Shown here in pieces: positions 24,618-36,334 of a stretch of DNA of 64,000 nucleotides. Position 1 is the stretch's first letter; the number at the start of each line of letters is the position of its first letter. Source of the stretch: Cucumis sativus (taxonomy: Eukaryota; Streptophyta; Magnoliopsida; Cucurbitales; Cucurbitaceae). The notes beneath the pieces were generated by a model. That model was not told where the DNA came from. It was given only the letters and a program-made list of their open reading frames with translations, and searched no databases. Location: positions 1,364,001 through 1,428,000 of the forward strand of contig NC_026656.2 in NCBI RefSeq assembly GCF_000004075.3, written 5' to 3'. The translations under genes and the position numbers were made by a program.

Positions 24618-26356
24618 AAAATGGAATTGTGTTTTGTTGCTAGCATGATTCTAATGTTTTCCAAGAATCATTAATTATAAAATCTATATACTTACCTTAT
24701 TTTAATTATGCTCATTAAATTTCATGTACTCTAACCCATAGAATCTTAAATGTGTCTACTAAAATTTAACATTTATTTTCCTATCCGAAGTACTAAAGTA
24801 TTGTTGTTTTCCATTAAATGAGAAAAGAAAATGTTTACAAAATTAGAATTAAGTGTGTCAGACAAATTCATAAATGTTTGATATAAAAAATAGAGATAAT
24901 ATTTTGAAATGAATTGCAATCTAAAATATTTAATTGAAAAGAAATGATGGGTATTACTTAATTAATGATATGTATTTTAATATATGATATGGTAGAATAA
25001 TAATGTTGAAATAAGTCCAGTTGTTCACATGTCGTGTTTTCAACTCCTCTTGTTCGCCAACCTCCTCCTCCTCTTCACATTTTTATTATTAATTTCAAAC
25101 CTAATATTTATTTAAACAACATTTTCATAAATATAATTATAAAAAAAATTCAAAATATTTAAATATATATATATTGTAATGTTGAGCTAATGTTTAAAAA
25201 AGAAAATTAAAGAAAGAGAATAGGAAAGAAGAAAAAAGACACTTGTTTGTACTTTCTCAATTAGTTAAACAACCGAGACCAAAATCTCTAGTTGAATATA
25301 GTTTTAATTAGCTAAGAAAAGGGATAGGAGCTTTTGATATTGATTGGGTCTATTGACTATTTAAGTTAATTTAGAATATCGTCCGCTTATTGCACATGTA
25401 TCACCTTTCTTCTCTCTTGCGCTCTTACTTTATAACTAGTTGTTAATTACTTGCTCTCGAGTTGTAAATCGTAATTAGAAATTATGGTACAAAACATATA
25501 AAAGAAGTATGTTTCATCATAAAGAAGTAAATGAGATGCATTTTCACATTCAAATGTTAATTTAATGACATTATCATTATGTATAAACAAAGGAACTGTG
25601 TGTGTATTTGAACTTCCTTGATATGACATATGGTGTGGTATGAACATTACAAGTCTTTTTCTAGCTATTTTGCTAAACTCAATGGTTAAGAATGTGGGTT
25701 TTGAATATTATATAGTAAACACAAAAAAAGAAAAGTGTGTAATTTAAAACTCTTATCTTCCACATACCATCTTTGACATTTAATCACAAATTGCACACTT
25801 GGACACAGCTACACCTACTGCTACACACACCCTCTCTAATAAAAACAAATCCCTTTGATTATCATAAAAACAGCTTCAATTCCCACACACTTTCTCTCTC
25901 CCATTTATTCCCTCTCTCTCCTCCTTTTTCTCTCCCTCCACTTTCTCCCATTAAAGTTGTTCTGATTCCAAAGCTCCAAAAAGGAAAACAAAAAATTAAA
26001 TTACAATTTTAATCCAAGATTTGTTTAATTTGAACTATTAATCTTTAATCATTAAAAGTTAACTATTACTAATATGTATTAAATAACAATGATAAGTATC
26101 GACGCTAATCGCTAAATGTTGAAATTTAAAATTGAAGAAAAGAAGAAAAAGGGAAAAATCCTCACGCGGCAACTTGATGGTATTTTTATAATATTCAATC
26201 AACGGTTGATCTGCACCACATCACTAGTAACATAAAGACGTGTACTACACCAGATTGGCTCTTTTTCTACATAAATAACAATAACAATCTCCATTTCGGA
26301 TCTCGAAAATTCAGCAACCCCCTCGTCTAAGAACACACGCGTACCAAGAACTCACA
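23028..26356. other. Intergenic region between phytocyanin genes 1 and 2
   Basis: 3.3 kb of AT-rich DNA with an (AT)n tract and only short spurious ORFs. The last 150 bases are the promoter of the next gene. A weak TATA-like CATAAATAA sits at 26270-26278. Confidence 0.6.
24582..24614 (+). repeat. (AT)n microsatellite
   Basis: About 16 uninterrupted AT units. Confidence 0.95.
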
Positions 26357-27801
26357 ATGGCGGTGAATTCGATGTTCGCGGCGCTGCTTTTGCTACTGGT
26401 GGTACTTCCTCCTCCACAAAGGGCGGCAGCTGCCACTCACAACGTCGGTGATTCTCTTGGCTGGACCATCCCTCCCACTTCTACTACTTACTCCGATTGG
26501 GCCTCAACTAAAACGTTTCTCGTCGGCGACAATCTCTGTGAGTCTTTTTTCTTCTTTCTTCTTTTTTTCTTCCTAAATAAATTAAATTAAGTTTATCAAA
26601 TTCACTTTACTAAATTTCTATTATTTCTCATTTTTCAAGTAATGTTTTACATAAATTATAAATTTAGTCTTCTACCATTAAGAAAACTAGAATTTTGACA
26701 ATGGAAAATTGAAGGTTTAGAATTGAAATTGATAATATAAAAGATTGTGTTAGTTTGTGATCTTTTTGGTTATCATATTGAAAATTATGGTTTAATAGTT
26801 TGATTCATGGTTGTAATTACTTTTTATTTTATTGTCTTAATCTATAATTAGTTTCAAATTTAATTATTATTGATTGTTGAGATTTTGTTAAAAATTGATG
26901 AGAAATTATAAGCATGACTTATGTTCAATTATACTTTATACTATATTAATTGATTTACTATATCAAATTATTTGTTGATTTGAAATTAAGTTCTACTTTC
27001 TATCCAAAATTTTACTATTTTGTATTTAAAATATTCTAAAATGTTAGTGATTTGAAGATACACTCAATTTTTTACATTTTGGTATAATCATACACAAAAT
27101 ATATATATATATACATTTGAAAAAGGGACAAACTATACTCCAGAAATTAGGTAAGAGGTTGACACAAATAAGAATCTTTATTAATAAATTGTATAAAATA
27201 AAAAGGAATAAATAATTACCAACTAATTATTAAGAATTAATAATTTTCATCAATGTGTTTATTATTATTAATTCCAAATTCTTAATTGCGAACTTTTTTC
27301 AAAAAAAATTATGCAGTTTTCAACTTCACCACCGGACAGCACGACGTGACGGAAGTGACAAAGGCCGAATTAGACTCCTGCAGCGGCACCAACCCCATCT
27401 CCGTCATGAGAAACGGCCCGGCGAGTATTCCTCTCTCGACGGCCGGCACCCGTCACTTCATCTGCTCAATCCCCACACACTGTAGCTTCGGCCAGAAGCT
27501 CACCGTCACCGTCCGATCACAATCTTCTTCCCCGCCGACCACCGCTCCTTCACCCTCCCCGAAATCCAGCACTCCCGTTTCTCCAACGCCGTCGCCACAC
27601 ACCGCCAGGCCACCGAAAACCTCTCCTCCAACCACTACCCCTCCGCCGGAAACCGCCCCGACGCCGACGTCGTCGAACATTGCTCCTTCTACTCCGACGC
27701 CAACCGCTGCCCCTCCGCCGCCTAACTCCGCCAACTCCGTAGGCGGTTTTGGCCTGTTTTTCTCCGCCGGGTTGGCGATTGTGGTTGGTTTGATTTACTA
27801 G
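26357..27801 (+). CDS. Stellacyanin-like blue copper protein
   Basis: Two exons (26357-26537, 27317-27801) join in phase 1 to 221 residues. A signal peptide (about 1-26, MAVNSMFAALLLLLVVLPPP...) is followed by one plastocyanin-like domain starting THNVGDSLGWTIPP. The copper site is complete: H69, C110, H115, Q120. The axial Gln is the stellacyanin hallmark. A Pro/Ser/Thr-rich arabinogalactan-type region and a hydrophobic end (GLFFSAGLAIVVGLIY, likely GPI signal) complete the protein. Known for the family: small one-electron carriers at the plasma membrane or cell wall, with roles proposed in lignification, stress and pollen or seed development. The 3'UTR has AATAAA at 27913-27918. The coding exons are distinctly GC-richer than their surroundings. 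Confidence 0.93.
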
Positions 27802-28508
27802 AGACGATGGGCACTGTAGAAAGTTAGTTGGATTCGATTTGTGTGTACTTTATTTAATTTTCATTTTACTTTGGGATTCTGGTTTTTGATATTCTTCCCA
27901 ATTGGGAATTTAAATAAAGTTGTTTTTTTTGTTCTTCATTTCAAAAGCTTGATTGACAATGGATACAACCTTTGATGTTTATATATATATTTAACTTTTA
28001 CTTACCCTAATTTTTTAAAATATGTTTTAGTATAGTTTATAATTCTGAAAAATATATCTTTTTACCTCAACAATGGAAGATAAATCATGGAATTTTGTGA
28101 AGTTAGTACTCCAAAGTGATTATAGTTAATTTATAGAAACAAGAATGGAAAAAAAAAATAATAATAATAATGCAATCTACCTAACTCTCTAAAAGAATTT
28201 GTACGAAAATGTCAAATTGGGGCGTAACTAGTTGCATATGAGTTAACAACTCTGAAACCTGATTGTTAAACGACTTAGGTTCAAGTACACCTATAAGTAT
28301 ATCATGATAGCTTGAAAAGAAGTAAGTTCATTTTGATACGTAGCGTTACACACATATATATTTCATGACTTAATATTGCATCCCATGTGGCAAAAAACAC
28401 CACAATGGTATGTAGAGAACTTTATTTCTCCTTGTATTATAGATTTGTCGTTTTTATCACACGAAAGTTATATCAATCACACTTAGCTTTCTTTCCTATC
28501 TTAATTAG

Positions 28509-28532
28509 TTTTTTTTTTTTTTTTTTTTTTTT
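28509..28532 (+). repeat. Poly-T tract (24 T)
   Basis: An uninterrupted T24 run. It could be the tail of an old retroposed sequence, but no source body is recognisable beside it. Confidence 0.9.
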
Positions 28533-29320
28533 GTCAATGTCCATGTTTTATTACGAAAAAATGATGAGTATTGTTACATTTTTAGGTGACCTACACATTT
28601 GAAACTTTAAACCTAATAAAATAGGACAAATGTCTATTCTAATGAATTATTTTTCTTTAAAAAAAAGGGAAAAGATGCCAAAGAGACAAAGGTGTCCTAA
28701 ATAAATAAGAAAAAGTGTGTGTGTGTGTATATTAAAAATCCAAAAGGCAACAATAATGTTCTTTGGCTCTTTATCCTCCCTTTGGAATTGGAATTCTATC
28801 AAATAATAGTTTGAGACTTTGGGTACTTGTACAAAAGCAACTCCATTGTAATGATGACAAAGGAAAAGTCATGAAAATTAGAGCATTTAATGGTTTACAT
28901 ATAAAATAGAATACGTGAAACTAAATGATTACAATTACAAAAAGAATAGATGGAAAAATATTTGTAGAATCTAAAGAGGTAGAGAGAAATTTCAAACTTA
29001 TATTATTACTCGCAATTTGAATTTTTATTTATAGTTTATGGATGGAAGGGTGGAGTTTATTATAAATTAGATTAAGAAAAGAAAAGAAAAGAAGAAATTT
29101 GATTTGACTAGTCAACGATTCCCACATCTGTTCCATGTGAAACCCAAAGCTAAAAGGTCTGACCAGTCAACTTGACAATGTCAAAGACTCTAACAAATGG
29201 TTTGGTAGACAAAATCTAATTAACGCGCCTAAGCCCCAAATTTCTTTACACCCCTACCCTCGGCGGCTTAATCCCAACCCTCCATTTCTTCTTTCCCATC
29301 TTCCTTTCACACCTTCTGCT

Positions 29321-29329
29321 TTATAAATA
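29321..29329 (+). promoter_or_regulatory. TATA box, third phytocyanin gene
   Basis: TTATAAATA lies 107 bases upstream of the ATG at 29428, followed by a C/T/A-rich leader. Confidence 0.65.
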
Positions 29330-29427
29330 CCCAAAAAACCTCTTCTCTTTCTTCTACCAAAAAACACTTTAGTTTACTCAAACAGAGTTTAATCAAAAGG
29401 GCGATCTGAGAACAACACCAAATAATC

Positions 29428-30988
29428 ATGGCTAATTGGACGACGATTCTCTTCCTTCTCGTTGCCGCTGCTTTCTGTCGGAGCTCCTCCGCTGCCACTT
29501 ATACCGTTGGCGACGCCTTGGGTTGGACTGTCCCGCCCAATCCGACCGTCTACTCCGATTGGGCTTCTACCAAAACTTTTGTAGTCGGAGACATTCTTGG
29601 TAAGAAGAAATGGTTTTAATCTCTAGATTTTAGATGGTAATGTTTATAGCTTAGTTTAGTGTTTGAATTTGAATGAGTTACCAGTGATTAATTTAGTTTT
29701 TATGGTGGAAAGTATTATTAAATTTTTAAGTAAAAAAAGTAATTTTGACTTTAAAAAGTCAACTGGAGAGCAAAAGTCTTTTAAGATATGGAGACTAAAA
29801 TTAAAATCTAAGTATTGAGTATGAGATGAAAATGGTATTTAAACTATTCTATTTTAAAAGATTTCATGTAATAAAATTACTAAATTCTAGAACTTTGTTA
29901 GGAAAAAAATGGGGAAACCACATGTAGTTGAGGATGCTTTTGATTGTTTATTTGCAGTTTTCAACTTCGCAAGCGGACGACACGACGTAACAGAAGTGAC
30001 AAAAAGTGCTTCCGATTCTTGCAATAGCACCAATCCCATCTCCGTGGCGAACAATAGTCCGGCGAGGATCACACTCACTTCTGCCGGCGATCGCCACTTC
30101 ATCTGCTCCTTCCCTGGTCATTGCAGCAATGGCCAGACGTTGTCCATCACCGTCACTTCAACATCATCTTCTCCTGCACCGCAACCTAGCTCTCGCCCGT
30201 CACCCTCCCCCGTCCCCGTCCCCGTCCCCTCTCCCTCCCCTTCTGCTCGATCGCCTTCTCCGTCACCTAGTTCTACTCCATCGTCGTCACCTGTTCCATC
30301 GCCTACTCCATCTCGAGAACCCATGACGTACATCGTTGGAGACTCGTTCGGATGGAACGTCCCTACCAGCCCCACCTTCTATGACTCGTGGGCTCAGGGA
30401 AAAACCTTCGTCGTTGGAGATGTTCTTGGTAAGGATGCAAAATTTTACCTTCAAACTTTTTACGTCTATAGACCCATAAACATTTGATAATACATTAAAT
30501 TATATATAAGTTTGTTACCTAAACTAAACTATACTATAGTATTATTAGCCCAACACTTAAGAATATTACGAATTTATTGAAAGTTTAAAGCTCATGTTCT
30601 TCTCCGGCGAACTTTTGCAGAATTCAACTTCCTGATTCAAAGACACGACGTGGCGAAGGTCACAAAGGACAATTACGCCAGCTGCAGCGGTCAATCGCCG
30701 ATCTCTCTCACCACCAGCCCGCCAGTCAAAATCACTCTATCCGAGCCCGGGGAGCATTTCTTCATCTGCACATTCGCCGGCCACTGCAGTTTCGGTCAGA
30801 AACTCGCCATCAACGTCACCGGCGGTACCGCCACACCTCCGTCATCAATTGCTTTGCCTCCATCTGACACCGTCCCTTCAACTCCGTCTCCGACCACCGC
30901 TCCTCCGCCTCCCAACGCTGCCGCATCGCTCCGAGCCTCCGCCTTCTTCGCCACTTTTCTCGCCGTCGCCGTTGCTCTTTTTTATTAG
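29428..30988 (+). CDS. Double stellacyanin-like blue copper protein
   Basis: Three exons (29428-29599, 29958-30428, 30621-30988) join in phase to 336 residues. The order is: signal peptide (about 1-22), cupredoxin domain 1 with H66, C107, H112, Q117, a Ser/Pro/Val-rich linker of about 45 residues, domain 2 starting MTYIVGDSFGWNVP with H223, C264, H269, Q274, a short Pro-rich tail, and a hydrophobic C-terminus (FFATFLAVAVALFY, probable GPI signal). Both copper sites are complete and of the Gln-axial stellacyanin type, so this is a predicted two-copper protein. The middle exon is bounded by phase-1 introns and encodes the back half of domain 1, the linker and the front half of domain 2. Single-domain members are the family norm. 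Confidence 0.92.
30207..30229 (-). other. C-rich tract in linker, G-quadruplex-capable on minus strand
   Basis: Four runs of four or five C separated by GT (30207-30211, 30214-30217, 30220-30223, 30226-30229) encode Pro-Val repeats in the linker of the double stellacyanin. The minus strand therefore carries four G runs with 2-base loops. Confidence 0.6.
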
Positions 30989-31404
30989 CCACCGTGGCGT
31001 TAATTAATTAATTCGGGTCCGCTATTTTCGCGCAGAGTTCCTTCTTATTTTTTTAGTCTCCGTATTTGTTGGTAGAAATATAAATGAGTATTTTTTTTAA
31101 GAAATAAAATAAAATTATAGAGCTTTTGTTTATTTTGTATTGGTTGATATAAACATATTCCATTATTATTATTATTATTATTAATTAACCAAAATATAAA
31201 ATTTTAAATGTATCACTAATATGCATTAATAGATTTCTGAGGCGGATAGAATTGTTCTACATAGACAATATTAGAAATCAATCAGGTTCAATATAATATG
31301 AATTTTTAATAAATTTTGTAAATATTTTCTAACAATTTTTCATTTACAATGTTACTCAATTATAATTAGAAAAAATCTAAACTATTTTTTTTAGTATTTT
31401 TGTG

Positions 31405-31408
<4 letters not shown>

Positions 31409-31436
<28 letters not shown>
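31409..31436 (+). repeat. (TA)n microsatellite
   Basis: Fourteen TA units without interruption. Confidence 0.95.
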
Positions 31437-31443
<7 letters not shown>

Positions 31444-32148
31444 TATATTTTTTATTCGAAACTTTTTATAAGAGTAACAGTTTAGTTCTTTATTCTTAAA
31501 TTTATAGCAATTTAATTTCTAAAGTTGAATAAGTAACTTTTAGTCTCGTGTAATAATTTAGTTTCTATTATAAAAAGTTTCTTCAAAATTAAGCTTCAAT
31601 CTTTTACCTGGAACAACTTAATCTTTATAGTTTATCATAAATATAGACTTTTAACAATTTACATTGGTATAAATTTGGTTAAATTTCAACGATGATTTTA
31701 TATGAAGGATCAAGTCGCTACAAATTATAATATATATATATGAATTAAATTGTTTCAAGTTTGAAATAAAATGGACTAAGTTATAACTTATACGAAATGA
31801 TTTTTAGCCGATCTTTGTTGTTTTAACTATTAAAATGGCTAGAGAAACAAAATTTGATCATCTAATTAAATCAGTCAAAATGGCTTTAATTTCCATGTAA
31901 AATTTCTACATTAAATCTTAACAAAAACCAAATCTCATATTGAACATATAATTCCTTTACATGTTATTTCCCTAAAAGAACCAAAGGAATAAAAGAAAAA
32001 AACTAACTAACAAGAAACAAACAACTCTAACATTTAAGTCCCAAAAAAAAGAGTGGTTTTGAGCCACACTCTTTCTGTTATATGTATATGCATTATTTTC
32101 AATTTACTAAAAATACACTTCTGAGTTTGTTTTTCAACATAACTTTCA

Positions 32149-32156
32149 TATAAATA
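32149..32156 (+). promoter_or_regulatory. TATA box, fourth phytocyanin gene
   Basis: TATAAATA lies 90 bases upstream of the ATG at 32239. Confidence 0.65.
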
Positions 32157-32238
32157 CATGTCATGATGGATAAAATATCAAAAAGCCTAAAGCTTCAAGA
32201 GAGAGTTAAGAAAAAAGAGAGATCAGCAAAAAAGTAAT

Positions 32239-33648
32239 ATGGGCAGCACAATGAGCTTCGTTTCCTGTCTCATTATTGCTTTAGCATTGGCAGCTGCCAT
32301 GGCTACAACTTCAACTGCTTCAACCACCTATAAGGTTGGAGATGATCAGGGCTGGAAGGTTCCCAAGGACGACCCTGCCCATTACATGGCATGGCCTGTC
32401 AATAAGACATTCACTGTCGGTGACAAACTCGGTAAATAACCCTTTTATTCGAACGCTTTACTAATGTCGTCTCTGTCTTTGCTCCTAACAAGTATTTGCT
32501 TACAACTCTTTAGAACTCAACGACATGGTTGTACAACTAATTGAACGAATCATAATTGCGTCGTATTTGACTTTGAAAATTAAAACTCATTATTTACTTA
32601 GTATAGGTTGCATTTCTAACTTAAAACTCATGAAGGGAACCCGGATATTACAAAAAGGTTTGTTTTATGAGTTAAATTTGCACAGGTAAACATATCCATT
32701 AGCATCTAAGTTCAAACTTTAAAGGGATTGTTTGAGGCACTAAGTTCGTTATTATAGTTTGTGGATTATAATGGTTTGTGTTTGGTATGACTTGTAATAC
32801 CTCATCCTACCCAAGACAAGTTGATAATCCAAACACTTCCTAACTTATTTAAAACATGGAGTTGTGAGCTTGAAGACGCTGTTAAGTTTGGAGAGTTAAA
32901 AACCATTCAACCCACATCGTAAGGAGTTAATAAGACATCATATTGATGTTTTTTGTTCCTAAGACTCTAGAACTCCTTTAGCCAAACAAAGAGCAGAGAA
33001 CTAGTACAAGTACTTGAATGGTGTTGAATTTCAATCAAATCTGTAAGAAAAATAGAAGAGTCAAGAGAAGTAAGACAGCAGATCAATGTCACATTTCAAC
33101 TAACAGGTAAAACTATTGAGATCAAAGAGTACAGAACTAAAGATGACCCATTTCCAATTACCCTAGTGAGCTTTCTCTTCTACAATTTGGCTCAAACTTA
33201 ACTGTGTTTCCTTTTCACAACATTATTTTACACTTAATTTTATTTGTTTATTTTAAACATTCGACTTTCATATGAGATTTACTTCATAATTATTTTTTGT
33301 ATAAATAAGATCTTCTCTCTTTTGTTTCCAGAATTCACATGGACGGGCACACATAATGTGGCTGAGGTAACAAAGGAAGAGTATACAAGATGTGTTGAGG
33401 TAAAAACAGTTCATGAGTTTAGCCCTGTGACAATCTCTCTTGATACTCCTGGCCCCAAATACTTTATCTGTGCCGTCGTTCCCCACTGCTCGTTTGGGCA
33501 GAGGTTAACTATCGTTGTCGAACCTGATAGCTCGACAACGCCACCAGCACCAGAACCAACACCAAGCTCTGCTCCCTCTTCACTCCTGGCAAATTCTTTG
33601 TATGCAGCTATGCTCACCATAGTTAGCATGTTCTTCACTCGTCTGTAA
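32239..33648 (+). CDS. Stellacyanin-like blue copper protein
   Basis: Two exons (32239-32431, 33332-33648) join in phase 1 to 169 residues. A signal peptide (about 1-28, ending TSTAS) precedes one cupredoxin domain starting TTYKVGDDQGWKVP. The copper site is complete: H72, C111, H116, Q121. The Pro-rich segment is short and the end (NSLYAAMLTIVSMFFTRL) is hydrophobic, a possible but weaker GPI signal. It is the last and most divergent member of the array: its exons are less GC-rich and its tail is much shorter than in genes 2 and 3. Polyadenylation signal AATAAA at 33775-33780. Confidence 0.92.
32730..32836 (+). repeat. Possible MITE-like insert in phytocyanin intron
   Basis: GTTTGTG/GTTTGG words on the left and AATCCAAACAC on the right form a weak inverted layout within the intron of the fourth phytocyanin gene. 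This resembles small AT-rich elements remembered from cucurbit introns. Ends and target duplication are not clear. Confidence 0.25.
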
Positions 33649-34062
33649 GAAGACTTCAAGATCTTTTGGCTCATCTTCATTATGTATTTTATGTACTGTA
33701 ACAATGTATTGAGAAGTAGGAAATCCTGGCTAGTGGTATTTGCCAGCCTGTTCAGTTTCATTTACCATTATTGAAATAAAAAATTAACTTTATTTGTAAA
33801 GGAATTTACAGAAGATTTCATATCAGCAAGTTCCCACACATGACATGTTTCTCTTTCCAATAATACCTCTATGATGTTTACATCCATCTTTGGCTCTGGG
33901 TTGGGGGAAGCTAAAGAAAATAATTAAGGTAATATATCAATCAGTCAGTGGCAGTAAAAATAAACGTGCTTAAAAGGAAATTGAGACATGTGTTTAAATC
34001 AGCAAGTTCCCATAGACAAAAAGCTGCAACTTTATATCCCTCATGTTTGTTTGTGTTTGGTT

Positions 34063-34091
34063 GGGGTTGGGTGGGTGGGTGGGGTGGGGGG
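34063..34091 (+). other. Strong G-quadruplex motif
   Basis: Six G runs (34063-66, 34069-71, 34073-75, 34077-79, 34081-84, 34086-91) are separated by loops of one or two T. In a strongly AT-rich neighbourhood this is a very stable predicted quadruplex. Confidence 0.75.
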
Positions 34092-35779
34092 TGATCTTTA
34101 ACCACAAAACTCTGAAACGCATAAAGTACCAAGTATCTACCATGACCTGTTTTCCTCTTCAAATAACCTCCATAAGATTTGTTTCATTGTTTCCTTGAAG
34201 CTAAAGCTAGAAGGAATCAGAGAGGAAGCAAATTTTATGCAGTCTTTTCTATTTTACTAAACAAGTCAAGCATCCAATGCTAAATAAATTTCGATTTGAA
34301 TCGATTGATTTGGGAGATCAAGACTAACATAAACACCTGATTAACCAAAACTAAACAGAAAGTTAAATATACGCACCAATACTTTCATGTTAACTGATCA
34401 CCCTGATGAATTTAAATCACCCCACTCACAAGGATGGAGTCTTACGCACTGAAAGAGCCAACGAAATCAGAGATAAAGTGATAGAGAATCAAAATACAAA
34501 ACTAAAGATTCTGAGACATGTTATGCAAACTCACATTCATTTCTCATCAAAGGCAATGTACATTTATAAGAAAAATAACATAGGAGTAATCTTTGACAGA
34601 CATCTGTAAGAAAGACTACTTCCCCAGTTTACTGACCTTTCTTTCAGCCTTCTTTTTCTTCCTCCTTTTAGGCCCTTTGAAGACTAGGTGATTTTGTTCA
34701 GTTGAATTTGAACAAAAATATGTGAATTTACCTAATTTAAACATGTTATGTTTACATACATACAAACATATGCATGGACACATCACCCTGTATATAGTAA
34801 GTATGTGTATGTATATTCTCATTCAATTATAGCAATAATACCAATTCACTTATAAATTATGATGCACTATTTAGTAGAAAATCTCATCATTCAAAAGATT
34901 ATTTATTTATTTAGTTTTGATTTAATGACTTAAAGGTAAAGTTCCAGCAGAATCTCCCAGAAAAGATGCAACTTCAATTCCAGAAATTAGGAAAATCAAT
35001 AATAAACGGTCAGCAGCTCAGAGTGAGATGCGAGACACCCTCAATGAAAGAAAGCAATTATTTTTATTTTCTCTTGATAAGTAATCCAAATCCCATGACA
35101 CAGATAGTTACTCAAAGTATTGTAACCACCCGCTGCAACCAAACTTAAGTACATCAATCAACAAATTTCAGAAAATGCATCCCAGTTGGAAAGTTGTGAT
35201 ATTAGCTCTCAATATAAATTACAAGAAGGTTCAGCCACGTAACTGGGAAAGGAATAAATATAGACTTAAGCAAGGTTATGCTATGCTCTCTGCTCACAAT
35301 TTACACATACATGTGCATCTATCATGATATCAGTATGTTTCTGTGTGTGATATACTGAAATGAGTATGTATAGGATGAAAGGAGCCTGCAGAAAACAATG
35401 AGACAAATAGTCTAACTTAAGAAAACAAAAAAAAAAAAATGATAAAATACAAGAAGATGTCTGATTCTTAAGAATTAAAATTAATGATGTATTTCCTTTC
35501 CTTTTATTTTTTTGCCCGACTTTGTTGACTGATATGCCTTATGCACACTGCAACTAGTTCCATGAGAATGTCACTAGACCTGTGACATTTGGCATCTCAG
35601 ATATTTCATATCATAGATAAATGGCACTGAAGTTTGAACTCGTAATCATACAAATATCCAAATTTATCCAAAGTTAAATTTAGGCATTTTACTAGACTGA
35701 TTTATGAATTGCTGAAGAAATTCCTATTTTTCTTCATATGGAAGCATACGACTAAATAGAAAAGCCATTCAAGTGATAA

Positions 35780-35845
35780 CTTCCCTACCCTGCTCCCCAA
35801 GCTACAATGCATGGGATTGTAGTTTGCTTGGGGAAGACAAGGAAG
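35780..35845. ncRNA. miRNA-precursor-like hairpin (candidate)
   Basis: Arm CTTCCCTACCCTGCTCCCCA (35780-35799, continuing to 35808) pairs with an arm at 35815-35845 across a loop of about six bases. The core pairing is CCCCAAGC against GCTTGGGG. Outside the core, pairing continues with mismatches and bulges. The arms are long enough for a 21-22-nt duplex, but the loop is short. I do not match it to a known miRNA family with confidence, and the transcribed strand is unknown. Confidence 0.3.
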
Positions 35846-36334
35846 AATGTCATATTATACCAAAAATGATGAACACCTATGACCTAATAATTTAATTAAT
35901 TTTAACCACTGGCATAATGAGTTCACATTGGGTCTCAGAGAAGGCAAAGAAGATGATCTAGTTTTCATTGAGTGTAAACAGCACGGTATCACAATTCATG
36001 AAAAGTAATTCTCATGTAGGACAAAGAAAGTTGTAACCTCAAGATTGAATTCACTTCTATCGTTGTATTAGTTATGTGCCTCAATTAAAGAAATCATTCA
36101 TGGTTAATTCAGATTTCTATGCTAACCATGATGGTTAATGGTTCACTCAACTCAATGTCACACCTCACATGTTTGGAGGGCCTGATCTAAATATACAGTT
36201 CTGTGTAGTTGAGACGCAAATATTATAAAATTTCAACTAAAGCTACAAAAGGAATCGTTCTCATTGGTGACAAAACGACATTATGGGAAACTTTAACATT
36301 TCCAATCTTATATGCCACAACATTGAAAAACTGT

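Larger units (their letters stand above)
27802..29427. other. Intergenic region between phytocyanin genes 2 and 3
   Basis: 1.6 kb of AT-rich DNA with a 24-base poly-T tract. It contains the promoter of the third phytocyanin gene. No other gene is seen. Confidence 0.6.
30989..32238. other. Intergenic region between phytocyanin genes 3 and 4
   Basis: AT-rich, with an (ATT)n run at 31162-31183 and a (TA)n run at 31409-31436. The promoter of the fourth phytocyanin gene lies at its end. Confidence 0.6.
33649..36334. other. Intergenic region with G-rich motif and hairpin
   Basis: 2.7 kb between the fourth phytocyanin gene and the KIX gene (tail to tail). It holds a G-quadruplex motif and a miRNA-like foldback, listed separately. 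Open but unassigned stretches occur at about 34.4-34.6 and 34.93-35.06 kb. The words ATCAGCAAGTTCCCA occur twice (near 33822 and 33997). Confidence 0.55.

Noticed and set aside
27453-27734. Gly/Val-rich minus-strand ORF
   Set aside because: Antisense of the Pro/Thr-rich tail of the second phytocyanin gene.
30006-30375. Pro/Leu-rich and Gly/Asp-rich overlapping ORFs
   Set aside because: Frame-shifted and antisense readings of the double stellacyanin exon, whose own frame carries the conserved domain.
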